Assembly (NCBI GenBank): GCA_020249145.1
Contig: JADCGF010000019.1
Location: 25,952 to 89,951 of the forward strand
Direction of reading: 5' to 3'
DNA: 64,000 nt
DNA from: Roseomonas sp.
GTDB lineage: Bacteria > Pseudomonadota > Alphaproteobacteria > Acetobacterales > Acetobacteraceae
In this document: in pieces, positions 10,085 through 16,996 of the stretch
Layout of the letters: each line of letters opens with the position of its first letter
Position numbering within the stretch: the first letter of the stretch is position 1
Notes under the pieces: generated by a model
What the model was told of the DNA's origin: nothing
Database searches by the model: none
What the model saw: only the letters and a program-made list of their open reading frames with translations
Program-made: the position numbers and the translations under genes

Positions 10085-10369
10085 GGTTCTTGGCTTATGG
10101 CAAAAGGGGGACGAATTTGTCCACGAAACTTGTGGATAAACCTGTGGGAAGCCGCCAAGACAATTCGGTTAAAGCTATGTTACATAATGATTCTGAGCCA
10201 TTGTCCGGTTCTGTAGCGGCCCGGCTGTAACAAATTAACTATCTGTTTTAGTTGGATTTTATCCTGAGTCGCAATCCCGCTTTGCCGTCAAGGGGGGATT
10301 TTCCGATCACCCGCAAAAAGCTTTTGGACGCGGTTTTTGGGCGGTGGACAATCCGCAGCGCCGGTGATG
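10085..10369. promoter_or_regulatory. A/T-richer spacer upstream of uvrC with DnaA-box and CtrA-like sites
   Basis: No gene is visible in this 285-base spacer, which is clearly richer in A and T than its surroundings. It contains one perfect DnaA box (10131-10139) and looser matches at 10117-10125 (TTGTCCACG), 10259-10267 (TTATCCTGA) and around 10343 (GTGGACAA). Two CtrA-like spacings are present: TTAA-N7-TTAC at 10169-10183 and TTAA-N7-TTTT at 10235-10249. The region must at least carry the uvrC promoter. It could be a replication-origin-like or DnaA/CtrA-controlled promoter. Confidence 0.45.
10131..10139 (-). promoter_or_regulatory. Perfect DnaA box
   Basis: TGTGGATAA on the plus strand is the exact reverse complement of the consensus DnaA box TTATCCACA. 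A single 9-mer can occur by chance, but the surrounding A/T-richness and several near-matches within 250 bases make it notable. Confidence 0.5.
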
Positions 10370-10762
10370 TCAAAATCGTGATCTTTCAATGACAACGCCG
10401 ACGTTGATGCTACCGGGCATCGCGTCCGGCTTAGTCACCCCCACCCTCACCTGCCGTATACGGGTGTCTTCCAGCAGGCTGATGGCGATGCGCTCGGCCA
10501 GGGTTTCAGCAAGGCGCACATGGGCGGAAGTGGCAATAAGCCGCGCGGTTTCGGCTGCCGCCGCATAGTCCACCACGCGGGAAAGCCGATCCGGCCCTTC
10601 GGCTGCGGGGGCTTCCTGGTCTTCCACCGCCAGTTCCAGGTCCAGGATCACGCGCTGCGGGCGGGTTTCCTCATGCGCATAGACGCCAAGAAGGGCCTGG
10701 ACTTCCAGGTTGCGTACAAAAACCAGCCGCAGCCCGGCCGCGGCATTGGGGGCGAAGCTCAT
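10370..10762 (-). CDS. folB: Dihydroneopterin aldolase
   Basis: FolB cleaves 7,8-dihydroneopterin to 6-hydroxymethyl-7,8-dihydropterin in folate synthesis. The 130-residue protein shows the T-fold pattern: VRNLEVQALLGVYAHEETRPQRVILDLEL with the catalytic-region glutamate, VVDYAA, then LAETLAERIA and a C-terminal lysine in VGVTKPDAMPG. The start at 10762 overlaps the stop of the preceding reductase gene by 4 bases (ATGA), supporting translational coupling. The open frame upstream of 10762 is the neighbour's frame shadow. The neighbour is a pteridine-reductase-like SDR, so the pair is probably a pterin/folate unit. Confidence 0.93.
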   Translation of the reverse strand: MSFAPNAAAGLRLVFVRNLEVQALLGVYAHEETRPQRVILDLELAVEDQEAPAAEGPDRLSRVVDYAAAAETARLIATSAHVRLAETLAERIAISLLEDTRIRQVRVGVTKPDAMPGSINVGVVIERSRF

Positions 10763-11529
10763 TCCAAGGGTTCCTGCCCGAAGGAGGGTGACCATTGCAA
10801 ATGCTGCCCGCCATCAAGCGCGATCATCTGCCCTGTCATGGACGGGAGTGACAGGATCGCCATGAGCGCCCGCGCCACTTCTGCCGGGCTGGTTGGCCGT
10901 GAAAGCGGCGTCGCTTGCGCCTGCCGGTCAAAATGTTCTTGGGATTGGCGGGGGCTGGGCAAGGCAGGGCCTGGCCCGATCGCATTCACCCGAATGCGCG
11001 GGGCGAGGGCCAGAGCCAGGCTTTGCGTCAGCGCCCAAAGCCCCGCCTTGGACACGGTGTAGGAGACGAAATGCGGCGTCAGCGACCAGACGCGCTGATC
11101 CAGCATATTCACAACCAAGCCCTGCGCGGCATCCGGCAGCGCCTTGGCGAAGCCCTGCGTCAGCACAAACGGCGCGCGTAGATTGGGCTCCATATGCCGA
11201 TCCCAGGACTCGCGCGTCGCATCCTGCCATTCATCGCGTTCGAAGGTGGAGGCGTTATTCACCAGCACCCCGAGCGAGCCGAGCGCCTTGCTGGCTTCCG
11301 GGATCAGTCGCGCCACCTCCGCTTCCTGGCCGAGTTCGGCGCGCAGCGTGATGGCGCGGCGGCCCAGGGCGCGGATCTCGGTCGCCGTCGCCTCGGCATC
11401 TTCAACACTCGCGGCATAATGAATGGCGACATCAAAGCCGGCCTCAGCAAGCGCGAGCGCCATGGCGCGGCCAAGCCGCTTGCCGGCGCCCGTGACCAGC
11501 GCGGCGGGGGGGATATTGGAGGGGATCAT
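10759..11529 (-). CDS. FolM/pteridine-reductase-like short-chain dehydrogenase
   Basis: This is an SDR of 256 residues. Its cofactor motif reads TGAGKRLG, that is TGxxxRxG, the variant typical of pteridine reductase PTR1 and FolM rather than the classical TGxxxGIG. The catalytic serine position carries an aspartate (NMLDQR), followed by YTVSK, which matches the Asp-Tyr-Lys arrangement of pteridine reductases. It is translationally coupled to folB. I infer that it reduces a dihydropterin (dihydromonapterin or dihydrofolate) with NADPH. The start at 11529 is the ATG nearest the first Rossmann strand. A generic SDR with another substrate remains possible. Confidence 0.82.
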   Translation of the reverse strand: MIPSNIPPAALVTGAGKRLGRAMALALAEAGFDVAIHYAASVEDAEATATEIRALGRRAITLRAELGQEAEVARLIPEASKALGSLGVLVNNASTFERDEWQDATRESWDRHMEPNLRAPFVLTQGFAKALPDAAQGLVVNMLDQRVWSLTPHFVSYTVSKAGLWALTQSLALALAPRIRVNAIGPGPALPSPRQSQEHFDRQAQATPLSRPTSPAEVARALMAILSLPSMTGQMIALDGGQHLQWSPSFGQEPLE

Positions 11530-11598
11530 GGGCGGGGTGATAGCCCGAAGGACGGCGGCTGGTAAGGCTTGTAACGGCATATTGCCTTGCAGAATTAT

Positions 11599-11608
11599 TG
11601 TAGCTACA
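11599..11608. promoter_or_regulatory. Palindromic putative operator of brnTA
   Basis: TGTAGCTACA is a perfect 10-base palindrome 9 bases before the brnT start. BrnA-type antitoxins carry a DNA-binding fold and are known to repress their own operon, so this is a natural operator candidate. The assignment is inference from position and symmetry. Confidence 0.5.
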
Positions 11609-11616
11609 TATATTCC

Positions 11617-11889
11617 ATGCGCATCACCTATGATCCCGCAAAGCGCGCCAGAACACTGGCTGAACGGGGATTGGATTTTGCCGATGCGGCGCTGATTTTC
11701 GCCGGGCTGCACGCCACACTTGAAGATACGCGGCGCGACTATGGTGAGAATCGCTTCATCACCGCCGAGCTTTTGCTGGGCCGGTTGGTGGTTCTGGTTT
11801 GGACTCTGCGCGGCGCGGCCCGCCGCATCATTTCCATGAGGCACGCCCATGCCGAAGAAGAAACCCGCTGGCGCCAGCACTTGGGTTGA
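11617..11889 (+). CDS. brnT: BrnT family toxin (RNase-fold)
   Basis: BrnT is the ribonuclease toxin of the BrnTA type II toxin-antitoxin system and inhibits translation when unopposed. The 90-residue protein begins MRITYDPAKRARTLAERGLDF, the typical BrnT opening, and continues with the AALIF segment and the conserved ENRFITAE and RRIISMRHAHAEEE. The start at 11617 sits just after a palindrome and fits the family N-terminus better than the upstream open codons. It overlaps brnA by 41 bases, the usual toxin-first arrangement. The active-site region appears intact. Confidence 0.93.
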   Translation: MRITYDPAKRARTLAERGLDFADAALIFAGLHATLEDTRRDYGENRFITAELLLGRLVVLVWTLRGAARRIISMRHAHAEEETRWRQHLG

Positions 11890-12115
11890 TCCAGATGACC
11901 CGCCGCCGCTGACCGACGCATTCTTCACCCAGGCGGAAATCCACGACGGCGCCCGGCTGATCCGTCGAGGCCGCCCGCCTCTGCCACAGGCAAAGCGCCA
12001 AGTGACGCTGCGCCTGGACCCGGATCTTTTGGAGCGCCTGCGCGCCACCGGACCCGGCTGGCAAACCCGCGTCAACGACGCGCTGCGCGCCTGGCTGAAG
12101 AAACACGCCGCCTGA
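11849..12115 (+). CDS. brnA: BrnA family antitoxin
   Basis: BrnA neutralises BrnT and represses the operon. The 88 residues have an N-terminal toxin-contacting half (WVDPDDPPPLTDAFFTQAEI) and a C-terminal ribbon-helix-helix-like DNA-binding half (KRQVTLRLDPDLLERLRA, then WQTRVNDALRAWL). It begins inside brnT in another frame. A start 41 bases inside brnT ensures coupled translation. Confidence 0.93.
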   Translation: MPKKKPAGASTWVDPDDPPPLTDAFFTQAEIHDGARLIRRGRPPLPQAKRQVTLRLDPDLLERLRATGPGWQTRVNDALRAWLKKHAA

Positions 12116-12164
12116 TCAGGGCCGCGCGACAAGCGCCGCTTCTGATGCTAACCCACGCCGCATC

Positions 12165-13775
12165 ATGTCTGATACCGCCATCCCCGCCGCCCGCATTGCC
12201 GAAGAAGCCGCCCGCAGGCGGAGCTTTGCCATCATCGCCCATCCTGACGCGGGCAAAACCACGCTCACGGAAAAGCTGCTGCTGAAGGGTGGTGCCATTC
12301 AGTTGGCCGGCGCAGTGCGCGCCAAGGGCAATGCGCGGCGCACGCGTTCGGATTGGATGAAGATTGAACAGGATCGTGGGATTTCGGTGGCGACATCCGT
12401 CATGACGTTCGAGCGTGATGGCGTGGTCTTCAACCTGCTGGACACGCCAGGTCACGAGGATTTTTCCGAAGACACCTACCGCACCCTGACCGCCGTTGAT
12501 GCCGCCGTAATGGTGCTGGATGCGGCGAAGGGTATTGAAAGCCAAACGCGCAAATTGTTCGAAGTCTGCCGCATGCGCGATATTCCCATCATCACCTTCA
12601 TCAACAAGATGGATCGCGAAGCGCGCGAACCTTTCGAATTGCTGGATGAAATCCAGAATTTGCTGGCGCTTGATGCGACACCCGCCGCCTGGCCGGTGGG
12701 CCGTGCCGCCGACTTCGCCGGGGTTTATGATTTGGCCACTGACCGTTTTCTGCCTGTCGCGGAAGGTGCCGAACCGATCCAGCTTGAATCGCCGGAAGAC
12801 CCGAAACTTGCCGCGCTGGTTGGCGATGAACGGGCTTTGGCGCTTTCCGAGGAAGTGCTGCTGGCCCGCGCCGGCTATCCCGAATTCAACGCGGATCGCT
12901 TTCTGGAAGGGTCTTTGACGCCGGTGTTTTTCGGCTCTGCGCTGCGTGATTTCGGCATTGCGCATTTGCTGGATGGGCTGGCACGCCATGCGCCGCCACC
13001 GCGTGCGCGCCCAGCCGATCAGCGCCTGGTCACACCTGGTGAGGAAAAACTCACGGGATTTGTCTTCAAGATCCAGGCGAATATGGACCCCAACCACCGC
13101 GACCGCGTGGCCTTTGTGAGGCTATGCAGCGGGCGGCTGACCAAGGGCATGCGGCTGCGCCAAAGCCGCACCGGCAAGCAGGTGCCGGTGAATGCGCCGC
13201 TGTTTTTCTTCGCCAAAGACCGTCAGGTGGCGGAAGAAGCCTGGCCCGGCGATGTGATCGGCATTGCCAATCACGGAACACTCCGCATCGGCGATACGCT
13301 GACGGAAGGAGAGGCCTTGGATTTTCGCGGCGTGCCTTCCTTCGCGCCGGAAATCCTGCGCCATATCCGGCTTGATGATCCGATGCTGGCGAAGAAGCTG
13401 CGCACCGCGCTTGATCAATTGGCGGAGGAAGGCGTGGTGCAATTGTTCCGCCCGCGTGATGGCTCCCCGCCTGTTGTCGGCGTGGTGGGACAATTGCAGT
13501 TGGATGTGCTGCAAAGTCGGCTGAAGGTGGAATATGGCGTGCCGGCCGGTTTTGATGCCACGCCCTGGGAACAGGTGCGCTGGATTGTCTCCGATGAGGC
13601 TGGCGCGCTGGAACGCTTCGCGGAAGCCAATCGGCGCGATGTCGCGGAAGACCATGATGGCGCGCTGGTGGCGTTTTTCAGCAGCGATTGGCGCCGCCGC
13701 CGCGCAGAAGAAGAATGGCCCATGCTGCGCTTCCATGCCGTGCGCGAACAGCATGGGGTGGGCGGGGGGAAATAG
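12165..13775 (+). CDS. prfC: Peptide chain release factor 3
   Basis: RF3 is the GTPase that recycles RF1/RF2 after stop-codon termination. The 536 residues have all G motifs: AHPDAGKTTLTE (P-loop), DTPGHEDF and NKMD. The switch region DRGISVATSVMTF is the RF3 form of the translational-GTPase signature. Domain II and the C-terminal RF3 domain (WEQVRWIV, ending near VREQHG) are complete. It stands alone on this strand and is followed by two strong hairpins. Confidence 0.97.
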   Translation: MSDTAIPAARIAEEAARRRSFAIIAHPDAGKTTLTEKLLLKGGAIQLAGAVRAKGNARRTRSDWMKIEQDRGISVATSVMTFERDGVVFNLLDTPGHEDFSEDTYRTLTAVDAAVMVLDAAKGIESQTRKLFEVCRMRDIPIITFINKMDREAREPFELLDEIQNLLALDATPAAWPVGRAADFAGVYDLATDRFLPVAEGAEPIQLESPEDPKLAALVGDERALALSEEVLLARAGYPEFNADRFLEGSLTPVFFGSALRDFGIAHLLDGLARHAPPPRARPADQRLVTPGEEKLTGFVFKIQANMDPNHRDRVAFVRLCSGRLTKGMRLRQSRTGKQVPVNAPLFFFAKDRQVAEEAWPGDVIGIANHGTLRIGDTLTEGEALDFRGVPSFAPEILRHIRLDDPMLAKKLRTALDQLAEEGVVQLFRPRDGSPPVVGVVGQLQLDVLQSRLKVEYGVPAGFDATPWEQVRWIVSDEAGALERFAEANRRDVAEDHDGALVAFFSSDWRRRRAEEEWPMLRFHAVREQHGVGGGK

Positions 13776-13783
13776 TCTTCCCC

Positions 13784-13832
13784 CGCAAGCCTTTGGCTTG
13801 CGTTATCTTTGGCGGATCGTCACCGATCCGCC
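13784..13832 (+). terminator. Tandem hairpins after prfC
   Basis: A perfect 8-bp stem with a TTT loop (CGCAAGCC/GGCTTGCG, 13784-13802) is followed by TTATCTTT, which fits an intrinsic terminator. A second perfect 9-bp stem (GGCGGATCG/CGATCCGCC, 13811-13832) follows directly. More G/C palindromes continue to about 13900, such as GCGCCCG/CGGGCGC. The cluster separates prfC from the convergent NIPSNAP gene. Confidence 0.7.
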
Positions 13833-13926
13833 ATCAGGCGCCGGCGCGCGCATCCGCGCGCTTGGCTTCGCCGCATAAGCGGCGGCGCCCGTTCGGGCGC
13901 TCACCCGCCTTTGGCGTGCGTAGTTC

Positions 13927-14253
13927 TTACTTGACCGACGAAAATGACGTCGGTTGCAAGATTTCATTGGTGACCTTGGTCAACAACGGGCCATTGGCTT
14001 CGGTTTCCGCACGCGCCTTGATCCAATCCGGATCGGCCTGGAACTTCGCCCATTTTTCTTCCCGTTCCGCCAGCGACTTCCACGCCACCATATAGGTCAG
14101 GCTATGGTTGGAATCGCCGATCAGCGTGGTCCAGAAACCGGCCTGGCGAATGCCGTGCTTGTCCCAGAGCTTCAGCGTGATGGTGTCAAACCGCTTCATC
14201 AGATCGGGCAGGCGCCCGGGCTGGCAGTGATAAATGCGAAGTTCATAGAGCAT
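13927..14253 (-). CDS. NIPSNAP family protein
   Basis: This 108-residue protein belongs to the NIPSNAP family of small ferredoxin-like (dimeric alpha-beta barrel) proteins of unclear function. The opening MLYELRIYHCQPGRLPDLMKRF and the middle GFWTTLIGDSNHSLTYMVAW with WAKFQADPDWIKAR are characteristic. A good GGAGAAAAACG ribosome-binding region precedes the start at 14253. It is monocistronic and convergent with prfC. Confidence 0.9.
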   Translation of the reverse strand: MLYELRIYHCQPGRLPDLMKRFDTITLKLWDKHGIRQAGFWTTLIGDSNHSLTYMVAWKSLAEREEKWAKFQADPDWIKARAETEANGPLLTKVTNEILQPTSFSSVK

Positions 14254-14625
14254 CGTTTTTCTCCTGTGTTTGAATTGCAGAGTTTAGCGCATTTTCAAAC
14301 CAAGAGGAATCGCTTGGCGGCTTGGAAAATGCGGTCAATCAGAACAGCACTATGCACCGCAATAACGCGCCGCGACGATTGATATGCCCCATCGTCCCCC
14401 GATCATGAAGCTTCACCCGTTTCACCAGTTGCGCGTGGCCAGGGATGAAGCGGTCAAAAAACATCCAGCGCGAATGCTCATGCGCGCGCCCACCAGCGCT
14501 GATCGCCATCGCTGCCGTGACTATGGCGGCCCTGCTGCCCTTGGTGCGTTCTTCGTAGTGGGCGAGGCCATGTTCGGTCGCAACCCCATCCGCCCCGGCT
14601 GTTGCATCAGCAAGCTCATGGCGCG
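14254..14625. other. Gene-free interval, nothing recognisable
   Basis: The 372 bases upstream of the NIPSNAP gene and downstream of the hydroxyacid dehydrogenase hold no gene I can assign. The first 80 bases presumably carry the NIPSNAP promoter. On the minus strand a stretch of about 80 codons is open (around 14350-14640) but has no convincing start and matches no family I know. It may be a gene remnant. Confidence 0.4.
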
Positions 14626-15561
14626 TTACTGCGCCTCATCCGCATCAAACACGGCCTGTACTGCCCCCGGGTCGCATTTGATTGACACACCCGCGCGTTC
14701 CAATTGCAGCTTCATGGGCACGCGGCTGTCAAGGTTTTCCCAACCGCGATTCAACGCTTCATTCATTTCTTCCAGCGTCAATTGGCAAAGCCGCATCGGC
14801 ACATTCAATTCGCGGCCCATCGTCACCGCCAGCGTCACATCCTTATGCGCCAGCTTCAGCGCAAAGGCGGGCGGATCATATTTATCCACCAGGAATTGAT
14901 CGGTAATGCGGTCAAAAGTGCGCTTGCGCCCCAAGGCACCCTGGCGCACGGCCTTCCAGAGATTAAGCGGGTCCATCCCCGCCTTCACGCCCATGGAAAA
15001 CACTTCGGCCATGGCGGTTTGAATCGCGTAACCCGCCATATTGTGCACCAGCTTTGCCACCGTCGCGGTGCCGATTGGGCCGATATAGGCGGCCTGGTCA
15101 CCAAAGGCATCCAGCACCTTCTTGTATTTGTCGAAAACTTCCTTGTCGCCACCAACCCAAATGGCGAGCTTGCCGGTCTCAGCCCCCTTTGGCCCGCCGC
15201 TGACGGGCGCATCAAAACCATGGGCGCCCTTGGTCGCGAGTGCTTCGGCCATGCGCTTCATCAGCGCTTGGGAATTGGTGGAAAGGTCGAAATAGGCTGC
15301 GCCCTTTTGCACCCCTGCCAGAATGCCATCGGTGCCGAAAATCACCGGCTCCACTTCCTTGGGGCCAGGCAGAGAAGTGAAAATCACCTCGCATTGCTCA
15401 GCGACAGCCTTGGGTGTTTCCGCCCAAGTGGCGCCGGCAGCAAGCCGATTGGCGCCGGCTTCGCGGCGGATGTCATGCACTACCAGTTGATAGCCGGCCT
15501 TTTGCAGATTGGCGGCCATGAAGGCGCCCATGGTGCCAAGGCCGATAAAACCTACTTTCAT
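14626..15561 (-). CDS. NAD(P)-dependent beta-hydroxyacid dehydrogenase (HIBADH / tartronate semialdehyde reductase family)
   Basis: Members oxidise 3-hydroxyisobutyrate or reduce tartronate semialdehyde and related 2/3-hydroxyacids. The 311 residues start with the signature [19 protein letters not shown], then show the substrate-binding [16 protein letters not shown] and the catalytic-lysine helix [12 protein letters not shown]. The C-terminal all-alpha domain is complete (KDVTLA). The start at 15561 places the Rossmann motif at the N-terminus. It follows a CMD-family gene by 4 bases. The exact substrate cannot be told from sequence. Confidence 0.88.
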   Translation of the reverse strand: MKVGFIGLGTMGAFMAANLQKAGYQLVVHDIRREAGANRLAAGATWAETPKAVAEQCEVIFTSLPGPKEVEPVIFGTDGILAGVQKGAAYFDLSTNSQALMKRMAEALATKGAHGFDAPVSGGPKGAETGKLAIWVGGDKEVFDKYKKVLDAFGDQAAYIGPIGTATVAKLVHNMAGYAIQTAMAEVFSMGVKAGMDPLNLWKAVRQGALGRKRTFDRITDQFLVDKYDPPAFALKLAHKDVTLAVTMGRELNVPMRLCQLTLEEMNEALNRGWENLDSRVPMKLQLERAGVSIKCDPGAVQAVFDADEAQ

Positions 15562-15565
15562 TGCA

Positions 15566-15904
15566 TCAGCCCTTCTTCGCCTGATCCTGCGCTTCAAATA
15601 CATCAACGGCGACATGCGCTGCCGTCATGGCGGAAGGCCAGCCGGAATACATCGAAAGATGCGTGATGATTTCTGAAATTTCCTCGCGCGAGAGCCCATT
15701 GGTCAGGCCGCGGGCGATATGGCTGTTCAATTGATCCTGCCAGCCCATTGCGACCAGCGCGGCGATCGTCACCATGGAACGATCACGCTTGGAAAGCTGA
15801 GGCCGTTTCCAGACATCGCCATAAACGTACTGGTGGGTCATCTCCACCAGCTTGGGGAAATCCGGGTTGATACGGTCGCGGCGAGCGGAAGGCGGGGCAG
15901 CCAT
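15566..15904 (-). CDS. Carboxymuconolactone decarboxylase family protein
   Basis: This 112-residue protein has the CMD/AhpD-like fold pattern: a polar N-terminus, then RDRSMVTIAALVAMGWQDQL, a conserved histidine in NSHIARGLTNGLSREE, and LSMYSGWPSAMTAAHVA. No CxxC is present, so it is of the gamma-carboxymuconolactone decarboxylase type rather than the peroxidase type. It is 4 bases upstream of the hydroxyacid dehydrogenase, suggesting a two-gene catabolic operon. The 140 bases upstream hold no gene. Confidence 0.88.
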   Translation of the reverse strand: MAAPPSARRDRINPDFPKLVEMTHQYVYGDVWKRPQLSKRDRSMVTIAALVAMGWQDQLNSHIARGLTNGLSREEISEIITHLSMYSGWPSAMTAAHVAVDVFEAQDQAKKG

Positions 15905-16044
15905 GGGAAGTCTCCTCATGCGGTGTCAGCACAGCACCGGCAGAGGAATGGCTGGGCGTGCAGCGTACCCAAGCCCTGACTTCCCCCACCTCTTCTGTGT
16001 TGCACCCATCCTGCGGCCAGTATCCCGGCGCTGCAAGCAGGTCA

Positions 16045-16539
16045 TCAAAGGCCCGTTACACTGCGCCGCGCAAGGCCAAGCGCCGCCGCCACGGTGGCTT
16101 CACGCACCGCAGCGCGGTCACCTGGAAAGACATGGCGTTCGACCAGCGTGGGCGCGCCTTCGCGTGCGCAGCCTATGAACACCAAACCCACCGGCTTGCC
16201 TAGTGTAGCACCACCTGGTCCCGCAACGCCGGTGCAGGAAAGGGCAAGTGAAACACCCGCACGCGCACGCGCCCCTTCCGCCATTGCGCGCGCCACTTCC
16301 GCGCTGACAGCGCCGTGCTGCGACAGGCTTTCTGGGCCTACGCCAACCATTTTCTGCTTTGCATCATTCGAATAGGTCACAAAGCCCGCCATGACGACAG
16401 AAGATGATCCCGCAATTGCGGTCAGTGCGGCGGCAATCAACCCGCCGGTGCAGCTTTCCGCCGTTGCCAGCGTCATTCCCTTGGCATCCATCTGCGCAAG
16501 CAGGTTGCGCGCCTGATCTAGAGTGGCCTCAGGCAGCAT
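16045..16539 (-). CDS. pncC: Nicotinamide-nucleotide amidohydrolase (CinA C-terminal domain)
   Basis: PncC deamidates nicotinamide mononucleotide to nicotinate mononucleotide, salvaging NAD breakdown products. The 164-residue stand-alone domain shows ATAESCTGGLIAAALT, GFVTYSNDAKQKMVGV and SCTGVAGPGG, all CinA C-terminal landmarks. It lies 3 bases downstream of pgpA. The N-terminal CinA domain is absent, which is common in alphaproteobacteria. Confidence 0.93.
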   Translation of the reverse strand: MLPEATLDQARNLLAQMDAKGMTLATAESCTGGLIAAALTAIAGSSSVVMAGFVTYSNDAKQKMVGVGPESLSQHGAVSAEVARAMAEGARARAGVSLALSCTGVAGPGGATLGKPVGLVFIGCAREGAPTLVERHVFPGDRAAVREATVAAALGLARRSVTGL

Positions 16540-16542
16540 GGG

Positions 16543-16992
16543 TCAGATCACTCCCGGCAGAAGGGGGCGCGCCAGGATCAGCGCCAGGGCGGCCAGCGCA
16601 CCCGCGACAATATCATCCAGCATGACACCAAAAGCTCCCTTTTGCTGATCCGCCCAGGAAATCGGCCAGGGTTTCAGGATATCGAGAATGCGAAACAGGC
16701 CGAAGGCAATCAGTACGCCCCAGATGCTCGCCCCCAGGCTCAAGCCCGCCAGGGCTATCAGCATGCCTGCTGCCTCATCAACCACAATCCAACCGGGGTC
16801 TTGATTGGGCGTGTCGCGCAGTACTTTGCGCACGGCGTAAAAACCGATCAGCGTAACCAGCAGTGCAAGCAGCACCGCAGCAAGCGGCCCGAGCAAGGCC
16901 ACAGGCAAAACCACCAATGACCCCCAAGTGCCAGGCGCGGGGTTCAGCCGCCCAACGCCGCCCATCGTCGCAATCAACAAGGGCAGATTCAT
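16543..16992 (-). CDS. pgpA: Phosphatidylglycerophosphatase A
   Basis: PgpA dephosphorylates phosphatidylglycerophosphate, finishing phosphatidylglycerol synthesis begun by PgsA. The 149 residues carry the opening GVGRLNPAPGTWGSL, the conserved DPGWIVVDEAAGM and the late ILKPWPISWADQ with GVMLDDIVAG, spread over membrane helices. The start at 16992 lies 4 bases after the transglycosylase stop. The pairing with pncC is often seen in this group. Confidence 0.95.
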   Translation of the reverse strand: MNLPLLIATMGGVGRLNPAPGTWGSLVVLPVALLGPLAAVLLALLVTLIGFYAVRKVLRDTPNQDPGWIVVDEAAGMLIALAGLSLGASIWGVLIAFGLFRILDILKPWPISWADQQKGAFGVMLDDIVAGALAALALILARPLLPGVI

Positions 16993-16996
16993 GCGC

